Assembly (NCBI GenBank): GCA_029946105.1
Contig: JAQSDW010000008.1
Span: forward strand, 52,815 to 85,768
Direction: 5' to 3'
DNA from: Reyranella sp.
Lineage (GTDB): Bacteria > Pseudomonadota > Alphaproteobacteria > Reyranellales > Reyranellaceae
Length of the DNA stretch: 32,954 nt
Shown here: piece after piece, positions 1 to 8,300 of the stretch
Numbering within the stretch: position 1 is the stretch's first letter
Layout: each line of letters begins with the position of its first letter
Made by a program: the position numbers and the translations under genes
Notes under the pieces: generated by a model
What the model was told of the DNA's origin: nothing
Databases searched by the model: none
The model's input: only the letters and a program-made list of their open reading frames with translations

Positions 1-27
1 AGAGAGAGAGAGAGAGAGAGAGAGAGA
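1..27. repeat. AG dinucleotide microsatellite
   Basis: Uninterrupted AG repeat of 13.5 units at the very edge of the window, so its true length is unknown. Such long dinucleotide runs are uncommon in bacteria and can be slippage-prone. No gene is in reach to show a phase-variation role. Confidence 0.9.
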
Positions 28-366
28 CGCAGCCGGCCAACATCTGGAATATCTCGACCTGTTAAGATTACGCTAAGCGATTCGTAAAACGAGTTCCAAA
101 TGGCTGGTTGCTCCATCAATACCAGCGCGCCGATGCTCTTCGCCACGTGCACTTTGCCAAGAGTCTGAGGAGATTCAACCCAAAGCCGTAGTCAGGGGAA
201 AACCTGACTTTTGTACTGAGTTGCCGCGGACCGCTCCACAACCCCTAGCCGACAAGGTCACGGGAACGGTAGGAGTTGAGTTGGGGTGCTTCTTTTTCTT
301 CTTCGGACCGCTAATAGGTGATCCCCATGGGCATGAGGGCGCGCGGCTGAGGCCGAAGCCGCCATA
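28..366. other. Non-coding stretch, no gene seen
   Basis: No convincing coding frame on either strand. The frames open here carry low-complexity, compositionally odd peptides (for example a run of Phe from a CT-rich tract near 290-305) without family resemblance. The only structure seen is the hairpin at 191-212. Confidence 0.5.
191..212 (+). terminator. Hairpin followed by T-run, terminator-like
   Basis: GTCAGG (191-196) and CCTGAC (203-208) form a perfect 6-bp stem around a GGAAAA loop, followed directly by TTTT. This fits a weak rho-independent terminator on the plus strand, but no plus-strand gene ends just upstream in the window, so it may serve a gene lying outside or be fortuitous. 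Confidence 0.35.
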
Positions 367-591
367 TCATACGTCCAACCTGCGGCGCTCACGCCGGCTC
401 AACATTCGCCGCGCCACCAGCCAGGCGATGGGAATCGAGACCAGCACGCTCAGCGCCGCAGCGCCGTACAACAGCCAAGCCCCCTTCGCGAAATCACCCG
501 TGACTGCTGGAAAACTGAGGATCATCACGACCATCGCTCCGAACACCACTGACGCGGTAGGGAGGAAGGCTAGGGCGGCAAGTTTGAGCAT
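367..591 (-). CDS. Small two-helix membrane protein (hypothetical)
   Basis: A 74-residue protein when started at the ATG at 591 (MLKLAALAFLP). It has two clear hydrophobic segments, about residues 3-27 and 36-60, each long enough to cross the membrane, and a strongly basic C-terminal tail rich in Arg (ARRMLSRRERRR), as expected for a cytoplasmic end by the positive-inside rule. The frame extends upstream to 654, but that extension is polar and lacks hydrophobic character, so the internal start is preferred. I do not recognise a family. It stands alone with no co-directional neighbour nearby. The membrane topology is the only supported property; its function is unknown and the gene itself is moderately likely. 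Confidence 0.5.
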   Translation of the reverse strand: MLKLAALAFLPTASVVFGAMVVMILSFPAVTGDFAKGAWLLYGAAALSVLVSIPIAWLVARRMLSRRERRRLDV

Positions 592-976
592 GGAGCCACT
601 TTCGCAGCGCTGGTGCTGCGGCTCATCAACGCGCGAGATAGCGTGTGGTTCCATTCAGAATGACGCAGCGCTTCTCGCACTATCGCCCATCTGGTTGCAT
701 TTCCACCGCTGAAGATGATTGGCCATATAAACCGCAGAGCTTCCGCTACACCCGAGGAGGGACGGCTGCGTCAATCATCGGCGCCACACGTCCTCGGGTC
801 AGTCACTTCATGAACAAGTTCTGCAACTTGGACTTCATCGAGAGCAACACTCACGCGTCGTCTTGCACGAGTAGTTGGTCAGTTTGAATGAACCGCTGAC
901 GGGGTGTTCAAATTTGGACAGAATCGACAAGCAGTCACAAAGAGCGCACCGCTCTATCAGGCCTTGGTGCCGCTCA
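592..976. other. No convincing gene
   Basis: Short overlapping frames exist on the plus strand but show no motif, good ribosome-binding site or recognisable family. Nothing structural stands out. Confidence 0.45.
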
Positions 977-1165
977 ATGCAGGATTTTATTCGCCGAACG
1001 AATATCAACAACTATCGCGTGATCCTTGCTGGACGCCGCCCTAAAGCAGAACGTGAAGTTCTCTTGAAGCTACTGGCAGACGAAGAGCCGTGTGAGCAGA
1101 AGCCCGCGAACCTTGGGCTTTCGGGGCACGGCCCAGGCCGAAGAGACAGTTGGCTCGGGCGATAA
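977..1165 (+). pseudogene. Small rhizobial-type protein, C-terminus replaced by repeat
   Basis: Starts MQDFIRRTNINNYRVILA and continues to LLKLLADEE. This pattern (MQDFIRR.NI..Y...L, then a helix ending LLKLLAEEE) matches a short uncharacterised protein common in alphaproteobacteria, usually around 40-60 residues. The recognisable part ends near 1090. The remaining frame, to the stop at 1165, runs into the dispersed repeat beginning near 1097 and reads as unrelated Gly/Arg-rich sequence, so the natural end seems to have been replaced. It may still be expressed as a 62-residue chimera. Family recognition is from memory of the motif; the function is unknown. Confidence 0.5.
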
Positions 1166-1268
1166 TGGCGGAGGGAAAGAACCTGAAATCCAACGTTCTC
1201 TGCGTAGCAGAGCGTAGACCTGCGGGCGAATGCGGGAGTGGCCGGGCGGGGTTGATCGCCGCACCGTT
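1097..1268. repeat. Dispersed ~170-bp repeat, copy A
   Basis: Aligns without any gap to 25498-25669 (constant offset of 24401 from about 1101 to 1268). The match is strongest from 1163 to 1268 and weaker at the left end. Both copies keep a perfect hairpin, CTCTGC-GTA-GCAGAG (near 1198-1212 here). Short open frames across it on both strands look like shadows of a non-coding repeat. Copy A sits between a truncated small gene and an IS630-like remnant. Confidence 0.8.
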
Positions 1269-1317
1269 CTTCTCACTGCGCACAACTGCGAAAGCCGGCA
1301 AACACATCGCAACGGTC

Positions 1318-1590
1318 CGGCGTGAAGAAAATGCGATATCGGCGAGTCCGTCTTATGTGTCGAAGACGACCTCGCGTTTTCGGCAGACGGGGCAGCGGAC
1401 GACCAAGCGTCGCGGCGGCCAGAGGCAGGCGATCCTGACGGGCCAAGAACAACTTCTGTAGGGGCGACTGGAGGCGACCAAGGACGCGACCCTGTAGGAA
1501 CGGCTGAAAGGGCGGCGCCGATCCGACCGCGGAGCGCCTCAGCGCGACGTGAAGAGGCGCCAAAAGCGCCGCTCCCTCGGTCTCAAGGCG
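1318..1590 (+). pseudogene. IS630-like transposase N-terminal remnant
   Basis: Frame 1 reads SPSYVSKTTSRFRQTG, then RGGQRQAILT, then GRLEATKDATL and RDVKRRQKRR. This is the layout of the N-terminal helix-turn-helix of IS630-family transposases (SPSFV...RFR.TG....RGG, then a second helical domain). In-frame TAG stops at 1459-1461 and again near 1495 break it, and the catalytic DDE domain is absent. Its end overlaps, in antisense, the 3' end of the glycosyltransferase gene that stops at 1539. Calling it a dead IS is secure if the family assignment holds; the precise IS is not known. Confidence 0.6.
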
Positions 1591-2864
1591 CCAGCGCGGG
1601 CCGCGTCGACGGCGGCTCTCAGGATTGTGCCTGGATCGGGGTCCGTATCGTCAGGGACCCGCGCCGTCATGGCGTCGAGGCCTCCGAGCGCCTGCAGCAC
1701 CGCCCTGGCGATGCCCGCCTCGTCGTAGTCAGTGATCTCGGCGCCCCATCCCTGCCGGAAAGCCGGCTCGGCAAAGCCGCAGCCCCGCGTGGCAACGACT
1801 GGTATGCCGAGGCGCCGGGCCTCGGCAAAGAGGCCGGATCCGCGAGTTCTGTAGACCTCGGGATCGTAGGGCAGCAGAACCAGGTCGGCCTGCCGCAGCC
1901 ACGAAAGATAGTCGGACTGCGAGAGGACGTCGGTCCGAACGGTGACGCGCGGCCCTATGCCGGCGAGACGATCGAAGACCGGCTCCTGGTCCTCGGTATC
2001 CGATCCGCAGAAGATGCCATGAACCAGGAAGCGGACGTGGCGATGGCCGGCGAGAACCCGCGCGATGGCGCCCGGCAGCAGCCGATAGCCTTTGGCCGCG
2101 TTGGCGAAGCCCAGGCACACCACTGTTGGCGCTGAGACTGTTGGCGCTGCACCGGTTAGTGAATCGGTTGTCGGTGCTGTGTCGGAGGGGGCATTGTGGC
2201 AGACCCCATCGACGTCCCTCGCCAGGCCGGGGCCTGGTGCCACGCCGATGTTGAGGCCGGTCACCGTGCGGTAGGCGTCCGCCATGCCGGCTGTCTCGCA
2301 GAAAGCCTGGATCCGTTCCGCGCCCGCGGCCCGGCGCAGCGCCGCGAAAGCCTCGCGGCACTCGCCATAGAGGGCCTGGAGCGACGGATCGTCGGTTGCC
2401 TTCTTAACGTGCGGGCCGAACAGCAGCCAGAGAAGGATAAGAGGCGGCCGCCAGCGCCGCCCGCGGAGCGCATCGTCGAACCAGGCCCGCCGCAGATATT
2501 GCGCCACGGCCAGCGCCAGGACCTGGTCGCAACACGGCAGGATGAGGAGGTCCGGCCTCGACCTGTCCCCGTGGAGCGCAAGCCCTCTGGACGGGGGCTG
2601 GGTGAGAGCAAGCCCCAGTTCCACCCGGGTCAGGCGGACGCCGTCGCGGAATTCCCTTAACTCCCGGTACGCGCGGCCATACACCGATCTCGAGAAGCAG
2701 GGCGTGCAGCCGAGGTCTTTCGTCACCCCTGCCTCGGCGAACGATGAGCCGAGGCAGGCATGGTCGATGCCTAGGGCCGACAGTTCGGCCTTCAGGGTGA
2801 GCGCGGCATTGTAGTGGTGGCCCCCCATCGACCGCAGGGCGGGATCGATGATCAGGGCCTTCAT
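1539..2864 (-). CDS. GT4-like family glycosyltransferase
   Basis: A 441-residue GT-B-fold glycosyltransferase, expected to be cytoplasmic or membrane-associated and to transfer a sugar from a nucleotide donor. The start is the ATG at 2864 (MKALIIDPALRSMGGHHYNAA), which overlaps the stop of the gene before it as ATGA, the arrangement of translational coupling. The N-terminal half has the GHHYNAAL pattern typical of an acceptor-binding Rossmann domain. The C-terminal half has VCLGFANAAKGYRLL, LVHGIF, VLLPYDPEVYRTRGSG and EARRLGIPVVAT, the donor-binding half of GT4-type enzymes (the GSG...EA..LG.PVV element). Last of three glycosyltransferase genes in one operon. The last 15 or so codons overlap an IS630-like remnant in antisense, so the native C-terminus may have been altered. 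Donor and acceptor cannot be read from sequence. Confidence 0.85.
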   Translation of the reverse strand: MKALIIDPALRSMGGHHYNAALTLKAELSALGIDHACLGSSFAEAGVTKDLGCTPCFSRSVYGRAYRELREFRDGVRLTRVELGLALTQPPSRGLALHGDRSRPDLLILPCCDQVLALAVAQYLRRAWFDDALRGRRWRPPLILLWLLFGPHVKKATDDPSLQALYGECREAFAALRRAAGAERIQAFCETAGMADAYRTVTGLNIGVAPGPGLARDVDGVCHNAPSDTAPTTDSLTGAAPTVSAPTVVCLGFANAAKGYRLLPGAIARVLAGHRHVRFLVHGIFCGSDTEDQEPVFDRLAGIGPRVTVRTDVLSQSDYLSWLRQADLVLLPYDPEVYRTRGSGLFAEARRLGIPVVATRGCGFAEPAFRQGWGAEITDYDEAGIARAVLQALGGLDAMTARVPDDTDPDPGTILRAAVDAARAGALRPRERRFWRLFTSR

Positions 2865-3835
2865 GACGGGCGCACGCCTGGCCCCGCCGACCACGCGCGC
2901 CAGGGCGGCGTTCGGGCCTCCACAAGCCGCCGTCGCAGCATCGCCAGGCGCCACCGCAACCCGAAGGCGCGGGCGTCATAAAGATGCTCCGGCGGCGCCT
3001 GCACGATCAGCGAGGGAAAGATATGGAGCTGTCCTCCGGCCGCGCCGATGGCGAGGTTCAGGGCGACGTGCTCGGAGACGGAACGGCCCTGCCCGTCGAC
3101 GCCGCGGTAGCTGGCGCCCAGGGCGAACGTCATCCGGTAGAGGCCGAGCCCGCCGAACGCCGAGCGCACGGCGATCGGCGGCAGCCCCGGCGGAATCGCA
3201 ATCTGCCGGGAGAAGACCTCGCGGATCTTGGCGGCCTCGAAGGAGTGGCCGTGGGGGCGGTGCCAGATCGGATGCCAGCAATCGCCCGGGCACCAGGTGT
3301 CGTGGCGCAGCGCCCAGACATCGTAGTAGCGCGGGGCGGCATTGGCGAAGACACCCGCCCGCCCGGCCGAGGCGTCGAGCCAGCGGGCCGCCTGTGCGCA
3401 GGCCGCGAGGTCGAGATCCCCCTCGAGGACATCGTCGAGATCGGCCACGATCAGGTGGTCGTACGCGGCCCAGCGCGACCGGCGTATTTCCTCCAGGCAG
3501 GCGTTGCGGGCCCTGGCGATGCGCGCCGAACGGATCGGAATCTCCGCCTCGAGGTCGCCAAGATCGAGCACCCTGCCCTCGCGCCCCGCCGCCAGCCAGT
3601 TGCTGAGCAGACGGTGCGTGCCATCCGTCGTGTCGCTGACCGCGAAGACAAAACACACCTCGGCATAGAGGCCGCCGAGAAGCGCGAGGTTCTCGAGGAC
3701 GCGTGGCAAGTGCCGGGCGCAGTTGCGGGCCACGCCGCTGACGACGGCGCGCCGCGCCAGCCGGGGTTCACCCGGATGGGGGCCCGCTGGCTTGGGCATC
3801 GCGGCAAGCGCGTCTGTAGCGTCGGCTACGGCCAT
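2861..3835 (-). CDS. Glycosyltransferase resembling GT69 (Cap59-like) enzymes
   Basis: A 324-residue protein from the ATG at 3835, which overlaps the end of the upstream glycosyltransferase by 10 bases. After a Pro-rich leader, RAVVSGVARNCARHLPRVLEN begins a GT-A-like domain, with a later RIARARNACLEEI segment and a DLDD metal-binding motif at residues 132-135 (VADLDDVLEG). The order of vSG..RN...LP, then RIA.aRN, then DlDD resembles the GT69/Cap59 mannosyltransferase group, also seen in bacterial polysaccharide loci. A second possible start is the ATG at 3799. The stop overlaps the next gene as ATGA. Role (inference): one sugar-transfer step in the glycan assembled by this operon. Family placement is moderate; a glycosyltransferase role is likely. 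Confidence 0.75.
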   Translation of the reverse strand: MAVADATDALAAMPKPAGPHPGEPRLARRAVVSGVARNCARHLPRVLENLALLGGLYAEVCFVFAVSDTTDGTHRLLSNWLAAGREGRVLDLGDLEAEIPIRSARIARARNACLEEIRRSRWAAYDHLIVADLDDVLEGDLDLAACAQAARWLDASAGRAGVFANAAPRYYDVWALRHDTWCPGDCWHPIWHRPHGHSFEAAKIREVFSRQIAIPPGLPPIAVRSAFGGLGLYRMTFALGASYRGVDGQGRSVSEHVALNLAIGAAGGQLHIFPSLIVQAPPEHLYDARAFGLRWRLAMLRRRLVEARTPPWRAWSAGPGVRPS

Positions 3836-4902
3836 CGCAGGAACCGCCGCAGGCGGTCGCGGCGAACCCTGGTCCGCGCCCGCTGATCGAGGGCCTTCTT
3901 CAGCGCCGCCTCGGCCAGCGTGTATTGACGATCGCCGAACGCCTGCCGGATCGGCCCGGCCTGGCCGTGCAGCGTTTCCCGGATAAGCCGCAGGATATCG
4001 TCGCGGATCGCGCGCCAGTCCGCCAAGGACGAATTGTAGGTGCCGCCAAAGACCTGCCCGGTCGAGTGTAAGTTCCCGCCGTGCATCCGATAGGCATAGA
4101 GCGCATCGTGCACGGCGATGACGCCCGTCAGCAAGGCGGCAAAAGTCGACAGATAGTAGTCGACGTACAAGGGAAGGCGCGAATCGGAAGGCACGAGGAC
4201 AAGATCCACGAAATTGCGCCGTAACATCATGCTTGCCATGGTGTTGGTGGCGCTGTCGGGGGACCATTCGGTGCGAAGAGTCATGCCCCGCCTTCCCGGG
4301 TAGGTCAGCGCTCCGGATCCGGGCTCGATGTCGGGAATCAATGCCGGATCGACAAGCCGGCAGGCCGGCCTTCCGTCGTTGGAGTCGAACCACCACGCCG
4401 TGCCCGCCAGCATGCGTCCTCGCGCATCGACGATGTGTGAATCGCAGAAAGTGACCGCGACCGGATAGTCAGCGTTCAGGTGTGCGGCCAGGTGCTGCGC
4501 CACGAATTCCGGGTACCAGTAGTCGTCGGAATCGAGGAAGCACACGAAAGGAGTGTCCAGATCGGCGAGGCCGCGTCGAATGGCGCCTGCTTGCCCGCGG
4601 TTCGAGTCAAGACGGACATAATGGCAACGGGAATCGTTCAAACGCGAAAGAACCTCCCGGATTGCGCTATCCGAACCATCGGTTGATGCATCGTCGACAA
4701 TGACAATCTGAAGATCCCGGATCGTTTGGCGCGCTGCCGATCGAATAGCGCTTCCGACGAAGGCCTGGTTGTTGAAATTGGCGATGACCACGCCAACGGA
4801 AGGCAGTGCAAACATTTCAGTATTCTGCGGCCCGACACAGATTGTGTCACGAATGTTGTTGTTTTCGTTTGAGGTGTCGGCTGTCCTTACTGAAATCTTC
4901 AT
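3826..4902 (-). CDS. GT2 family glycosyltransferase
   Basis: A 358-residue inverting GT-A enzyme. After about 33 polar residues, VGVVIANFNNQAFVGSAI opens the nucleotide-binding fold. IVIVDDASTDGS is the donor-binding acidic motif, and FLDSDDYW (D124-S-D126-D127) is the metal-binding DXD. The YAYRMHGGNLHS segment near residue 275 is the R.H...S motif common in the C-terminal part of GT2 enzymes. It is first in the three-gene minus-strand operon. Upstream, only 42 bases separate it from the divergent transposase stub at 4945, so a transposon end may have replaced its native promoter. No transmembrane segment is evident, so it is probably peripheral to the inner membrane. Sugar specificity is unknown. 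Confidence 0.9.
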   Translation of the reverse strand: MKISVRTADTSNENNNIRDTICVGPQNTEMFALPSVGVVIANFNNQAFVGSAIRSAARQTIRDLQIVIVDDASTDGSDSAIREVLSRLNDSRCHYVRLDSNRGQAGAIRRGLADLDTPFVCFLDSDDYWYPEFVAQHLAAHLNADYPVAVTFCDSHIVDARGRMLAGTAWWFDSNDGRPACRLVDPALIPDIEPGSGALTYPGRRGMTLRTEWSPDSATNTMASMMLRRNFVDLVLVPSDSRLPLYVDYYLSTFAALLTGVIAVHDALYAYRMHGGNLHSTGQVFGGTYNSSLADWRAIRDDILRLIRETLHGQAGPIRQAFGDRQYTLAEAALKKALDQRARTRVRRDRLRRFLRWP

Positions 4903-4921
4903 CCGGGCTGGTGTGAACGGC

Positions 4922-4942
4922 GGGATCGGCTAGGCTGATCCC
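4922..4942. repeat. Imperfect inverted repeat before transposase stub
   Basis: GGGATCGGC and GCTGATCCC flank a TAG spacer, with one mismatch in nine pairs. It lies two bases before the ATG of the transposase fragment at 4945 and 20 bases upstream of the divergent glycosyltransferase start. It could be part of the IS end or a regulatory hairpin for the minus-strand operon. Confidence 0.45.
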
Positions 4943-4944
4943 TA

Positions 4945-5193
4945 ATGATCGAGTTTCTAAAGCTGTTGGTCCACGTCCTGGTCTTGCCGTTCAAAGCCCG
5001 GGCGGAGCTTGAAGCCGAGATCATCATGCTGCGGAATCAGTTGAGCGTGTTGCGCCGGCGCTGTCCTTCGAAGCCGAAGCTGGCGGTAACCGACCGGTTG
5101 CTCTCCGTGTGGCTCTATCGTCTGTTTCCGTCGGGGTTGAACGCCGTCACCCTTATCCAGCCAGGGACGATCCTGCGGTGGCATCGGATGGGT
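4945..5193 (+). pseudogene. Integrase-core transposase, N-terminal fragment
   Basis: Begins MIEFLKLLVHVLVLPFKARAELEAEI and includes MLRNQLSVLRRRCPSK, VWLYRLFPS and TILRWHRMG. This is the N-terminal region of a group of integrase-core (DDE) transposases of about 350 residues. Homology stops after RWHRMG near 5193, so the whole catalytic core is missing. The same family recurs as a minus-strand remnant at 24500-24912 and a C-terminal fragment at 20566-20814. The frame stays open into the start of the next gene, but that part is not transposase. The break lies about 110 bases before the start of the beta-helix gene. Confidence 0.75.
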
Positions 5194-5306
5194 TGGCCGA
5201 GCAATCGGCCGATCCGACAGCTTGGCCAGTTCGCCGCTCAACCGATCCTTGGCGGACTTCATCACGAATATTGTCGGATTTGGTTTTCACTAAGGACAAC
5301 TCGAAA

Positions 5307-8300
5307 ATGCCCCCAATCGATCAGGATGCAGTTTCTTTTTGGGTGTCTGCCACCGGCGGTCCAGGCGGCGACGGCAGCCGGCAAAATCCCTTCGGCACGA
5401 TCGCGGAAGCCCAGCAGGCTGTACAGGCCGTGCTGCAGGCGCCAGGGACGCTCGACCACGACATCGTCGTCAACATTGGTGGAGGCACCTATCGGCTCGA
5501 AGCACCGCTGACCTTTGGCTCGGCCGACTCCGGCCGCGACGGACACGTCGTCTACTATCAGGCAGCGAGTGGCGAGCATCCGGTCATCTCGGGCGGTATC
5601 GCGGTGTCGAACTGGACACCGGTCGCCGATCCCGGCCTCACGCTCGCATCGGGCGCGCAGCTCTGGGAAGCCAACGTCGGCACGGGCATCGACACCCGCC
5701 AGCTCTACATCGACGGCGAGCGCGGCGTTCGCGCCGAAACCAACAGCGAGGAGACTTACCCGTACGGCTTCCGGCCCAGCTTCGAGGAGGATCAGGGCGT
5801 ATCGGGCATAAAGTATGCAGTCATCCCGTCCGGCGAGCCGAACCCGAACAGCGCGAACTGGCAGGATCCGAGCGACTGGGGCCACGGCAACGCCGACAAC
5901 GTCAAGGACATCGAGGCCGTCATCTACAGCCAGTGGAAGATGGCGTCGGTCCCGCTGGAGGCGGTCCAGTCCGCGGTGGGCGCCGTCGGCCTGATCACGC
6001 TGCAGGAGCCGGGCTGGACCAACGCCAACCTCATCCGCTACGCACCGCTCGCCGAGACCGAGAGCGGCTCTGCCGTCATCGCCATGGTCGACAAAGGCAT
6101 GAACAACTATCTCGCGCAGGCCAGCACCTACATCAATGACATTACCGTCGGGATGACGGTTTCCGGGGCGGGAATCCCGACCGACCGCATCGTCACCGTC
6201 CTTGCCGTCGACCCGAGTTCCCAGCAGGTCCTGTTGAGCGACAATGCGACGGCGACCACAGAGTCAGATGCGCCGGTCGGATTGACCTTCACCGACCCGA
6301 CGGACCAGCACGTGGTGGCCGCGGCGCCGAATGAATGGAGCTTCTGGCGGGTCACCAAATTCGTCAATGACTACGATTTCCTCGACCAGCCCAACGAATG
6401 GTATCTCGACCGGGCGACCGGCAAGCTCTACCTCGTCGCCGCGGCGGGCGTCGACCCGAACGGTCAAGACATCGAGCTCCCAGTGCTGGAGCAACTCGTC
6501 ACCGGCGACGGCGCCTCGAACATCAGCTTCGAGGGGCTTTCCTTCAAGTACGCGACCTGGCTAGGCCCGAACACCGACGAAGGCTATGTCGCCGATCAGA
6601 GCGCGTTTCGCGTGACCGGCACCGACAACGAGGCGAACCTCATCGGCCATTTTAAGGAGGTCGAGCGCACGCCCGGCAACCTCTCCTTCCACGACGCCAC
6701 GAACATCACCTTCGAGGGCAACAGTTTCAGCCATCTGGGTGGCGTCGGCCTGGATCTATCGGGCGGTGCCCAGAGCAATCGCGTCGCCTACAACATATTT
6801 CAGGACATCTCCTCGTCAGCCATCTTACTCGGCGGCGTCTCTCCATCCGACGCACGACCCGCCTCGGCCGCTGACGTCGTTCAGGACAACGCGATCGTCG
6901 ACAATTACATCAGCAAGTCCGGCGCTGAGTTCATCGACGCCGCGGGCGTCTTCGTCGGCTTCTCACGCAACGCGATCGTCGCCAGGAACTACATCACCGA
7001 TGTGCCGTGGGCAGGCATCGCCATCGGATGGGGCTGGGGCCTCATGGACGAGGGTAGCTTCCCCGGCCTCGTCGGCGCCACGCCGAACATGTGGGGTGTA
7101 CAGACGTCGCCCACTATCATGGAAGGCAACGCGATCACCGACAACTACATCACGCGGTTCATGCAGAAGGCATGGGACGGCGGCGCGATCTACACGACCG
7201 GCTTCCAGGACGGCGATGTCTCCGACGGGTTGAACGGAACGATCATTGCGCGGAACTTCGCCCATGACAAGACGCCAGGAGCGGGCAGCAACATCTTCTA
7301 TACCGACGGCGGCAGCCGCTTCCTCGAGCTCGACGGCAATATCTCATTTGGAAACGACCAAGGCTATGTGAACTTCGGCCCCGAGTTCAGCACAACCGAC
7401 CCGCTGAACGGGACGACCGCGTTGAATCCGTTCGTGGCTCTCCCGAAGCTCAACAGCTGGGTGCCCTATGGCAGCGACATCGGCGGCTGTATCACCTACG
7501 GCGACATCCTCTACCTGAACAACTACTGGCAAAACCTGTGGGGCTCGCTGCAGCCGGTATGGGACTCGACGCAGCCGGGCAGCGAGATCTGGCAGCTCTT
7601 CGAGGAACTGATCGTCTACCTGGCGGTCGTCCAGACCAACTACGCCCAATGGCCGGACACGCCCTTGTACTACGATCCCGGCCACTACACGGACCGCAAC
7701 GGCGTTGTCTATCCGACTACGCTTGACTTCCTGTTAAATCATACGATCGACGGGCTGCAGTCGATCAACACCGACCTCCTGGCGGGCTTCGCCGCGACCA
7801 GCAATACGCTTGCCTGCGTCGACAGCACGCCTGCCGTGGTGTCGCGTGCCGACAGCCTGGGCGGCCTCGTAAGTTTCGGCCTGCTCTCCCTGGCTGACGG
7901 GTCGGTCGTGCCCATGCTGGAAAATGCCGTGGGCCGTACCGCCAATGCTCTAGCCTACGACGACACCGCCGGCATCGCCTGGTTCGCGTCGGAGGGCCAG
8001 GCGCTCGGCAGTGTCGCCTCCGCCCCTGGTGAAATCGGCGCCGGCGTTTGGCTGCCGACAGCCACGCTCGACGGAATACTGCCGCTGGCGATCACGTCCC
8101 TGCAGATCGACGGCAACAGTGCCTTCGCCACCTTCGAGGGCGGCTATCAGGCAACTTTCACCCTGGGGGGCAGCCGGTCGATCCCCAATGGCAGCATCAC
8201 CGACGATGTGGCGGTGACGGTGAAGCGGCTGGCGGCTTTCGACAACGGACTGGCTTTTTACGAAGCCAATGCGCGGACCGGCGAAATCGTGGTGAACGGT

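Noticed and set aside
221..712. A 163-codon plus-strand frame
   Set aside because: It has a run of Phe from a CT-rich tract, no ribosome-binding site or family features, and overlaps the better-supported minus-strand membrane protein.
2861..4396. A 511-codon reading of the middle glycosyltransferase
   Set aside because: The first 187 codons lie inside the GT2 gene in another frame and are Arg-rich noise. Starts at 3835 or 3799 fit the operon layout.
5109..5306. Upstream extension of the GH141-like gene
   Set aside because: The frame is open to 5109 but this part overlaps the transposase stub in another frame, has no recognisable sequence, and the AAGGA site supports the ATG at 5307.
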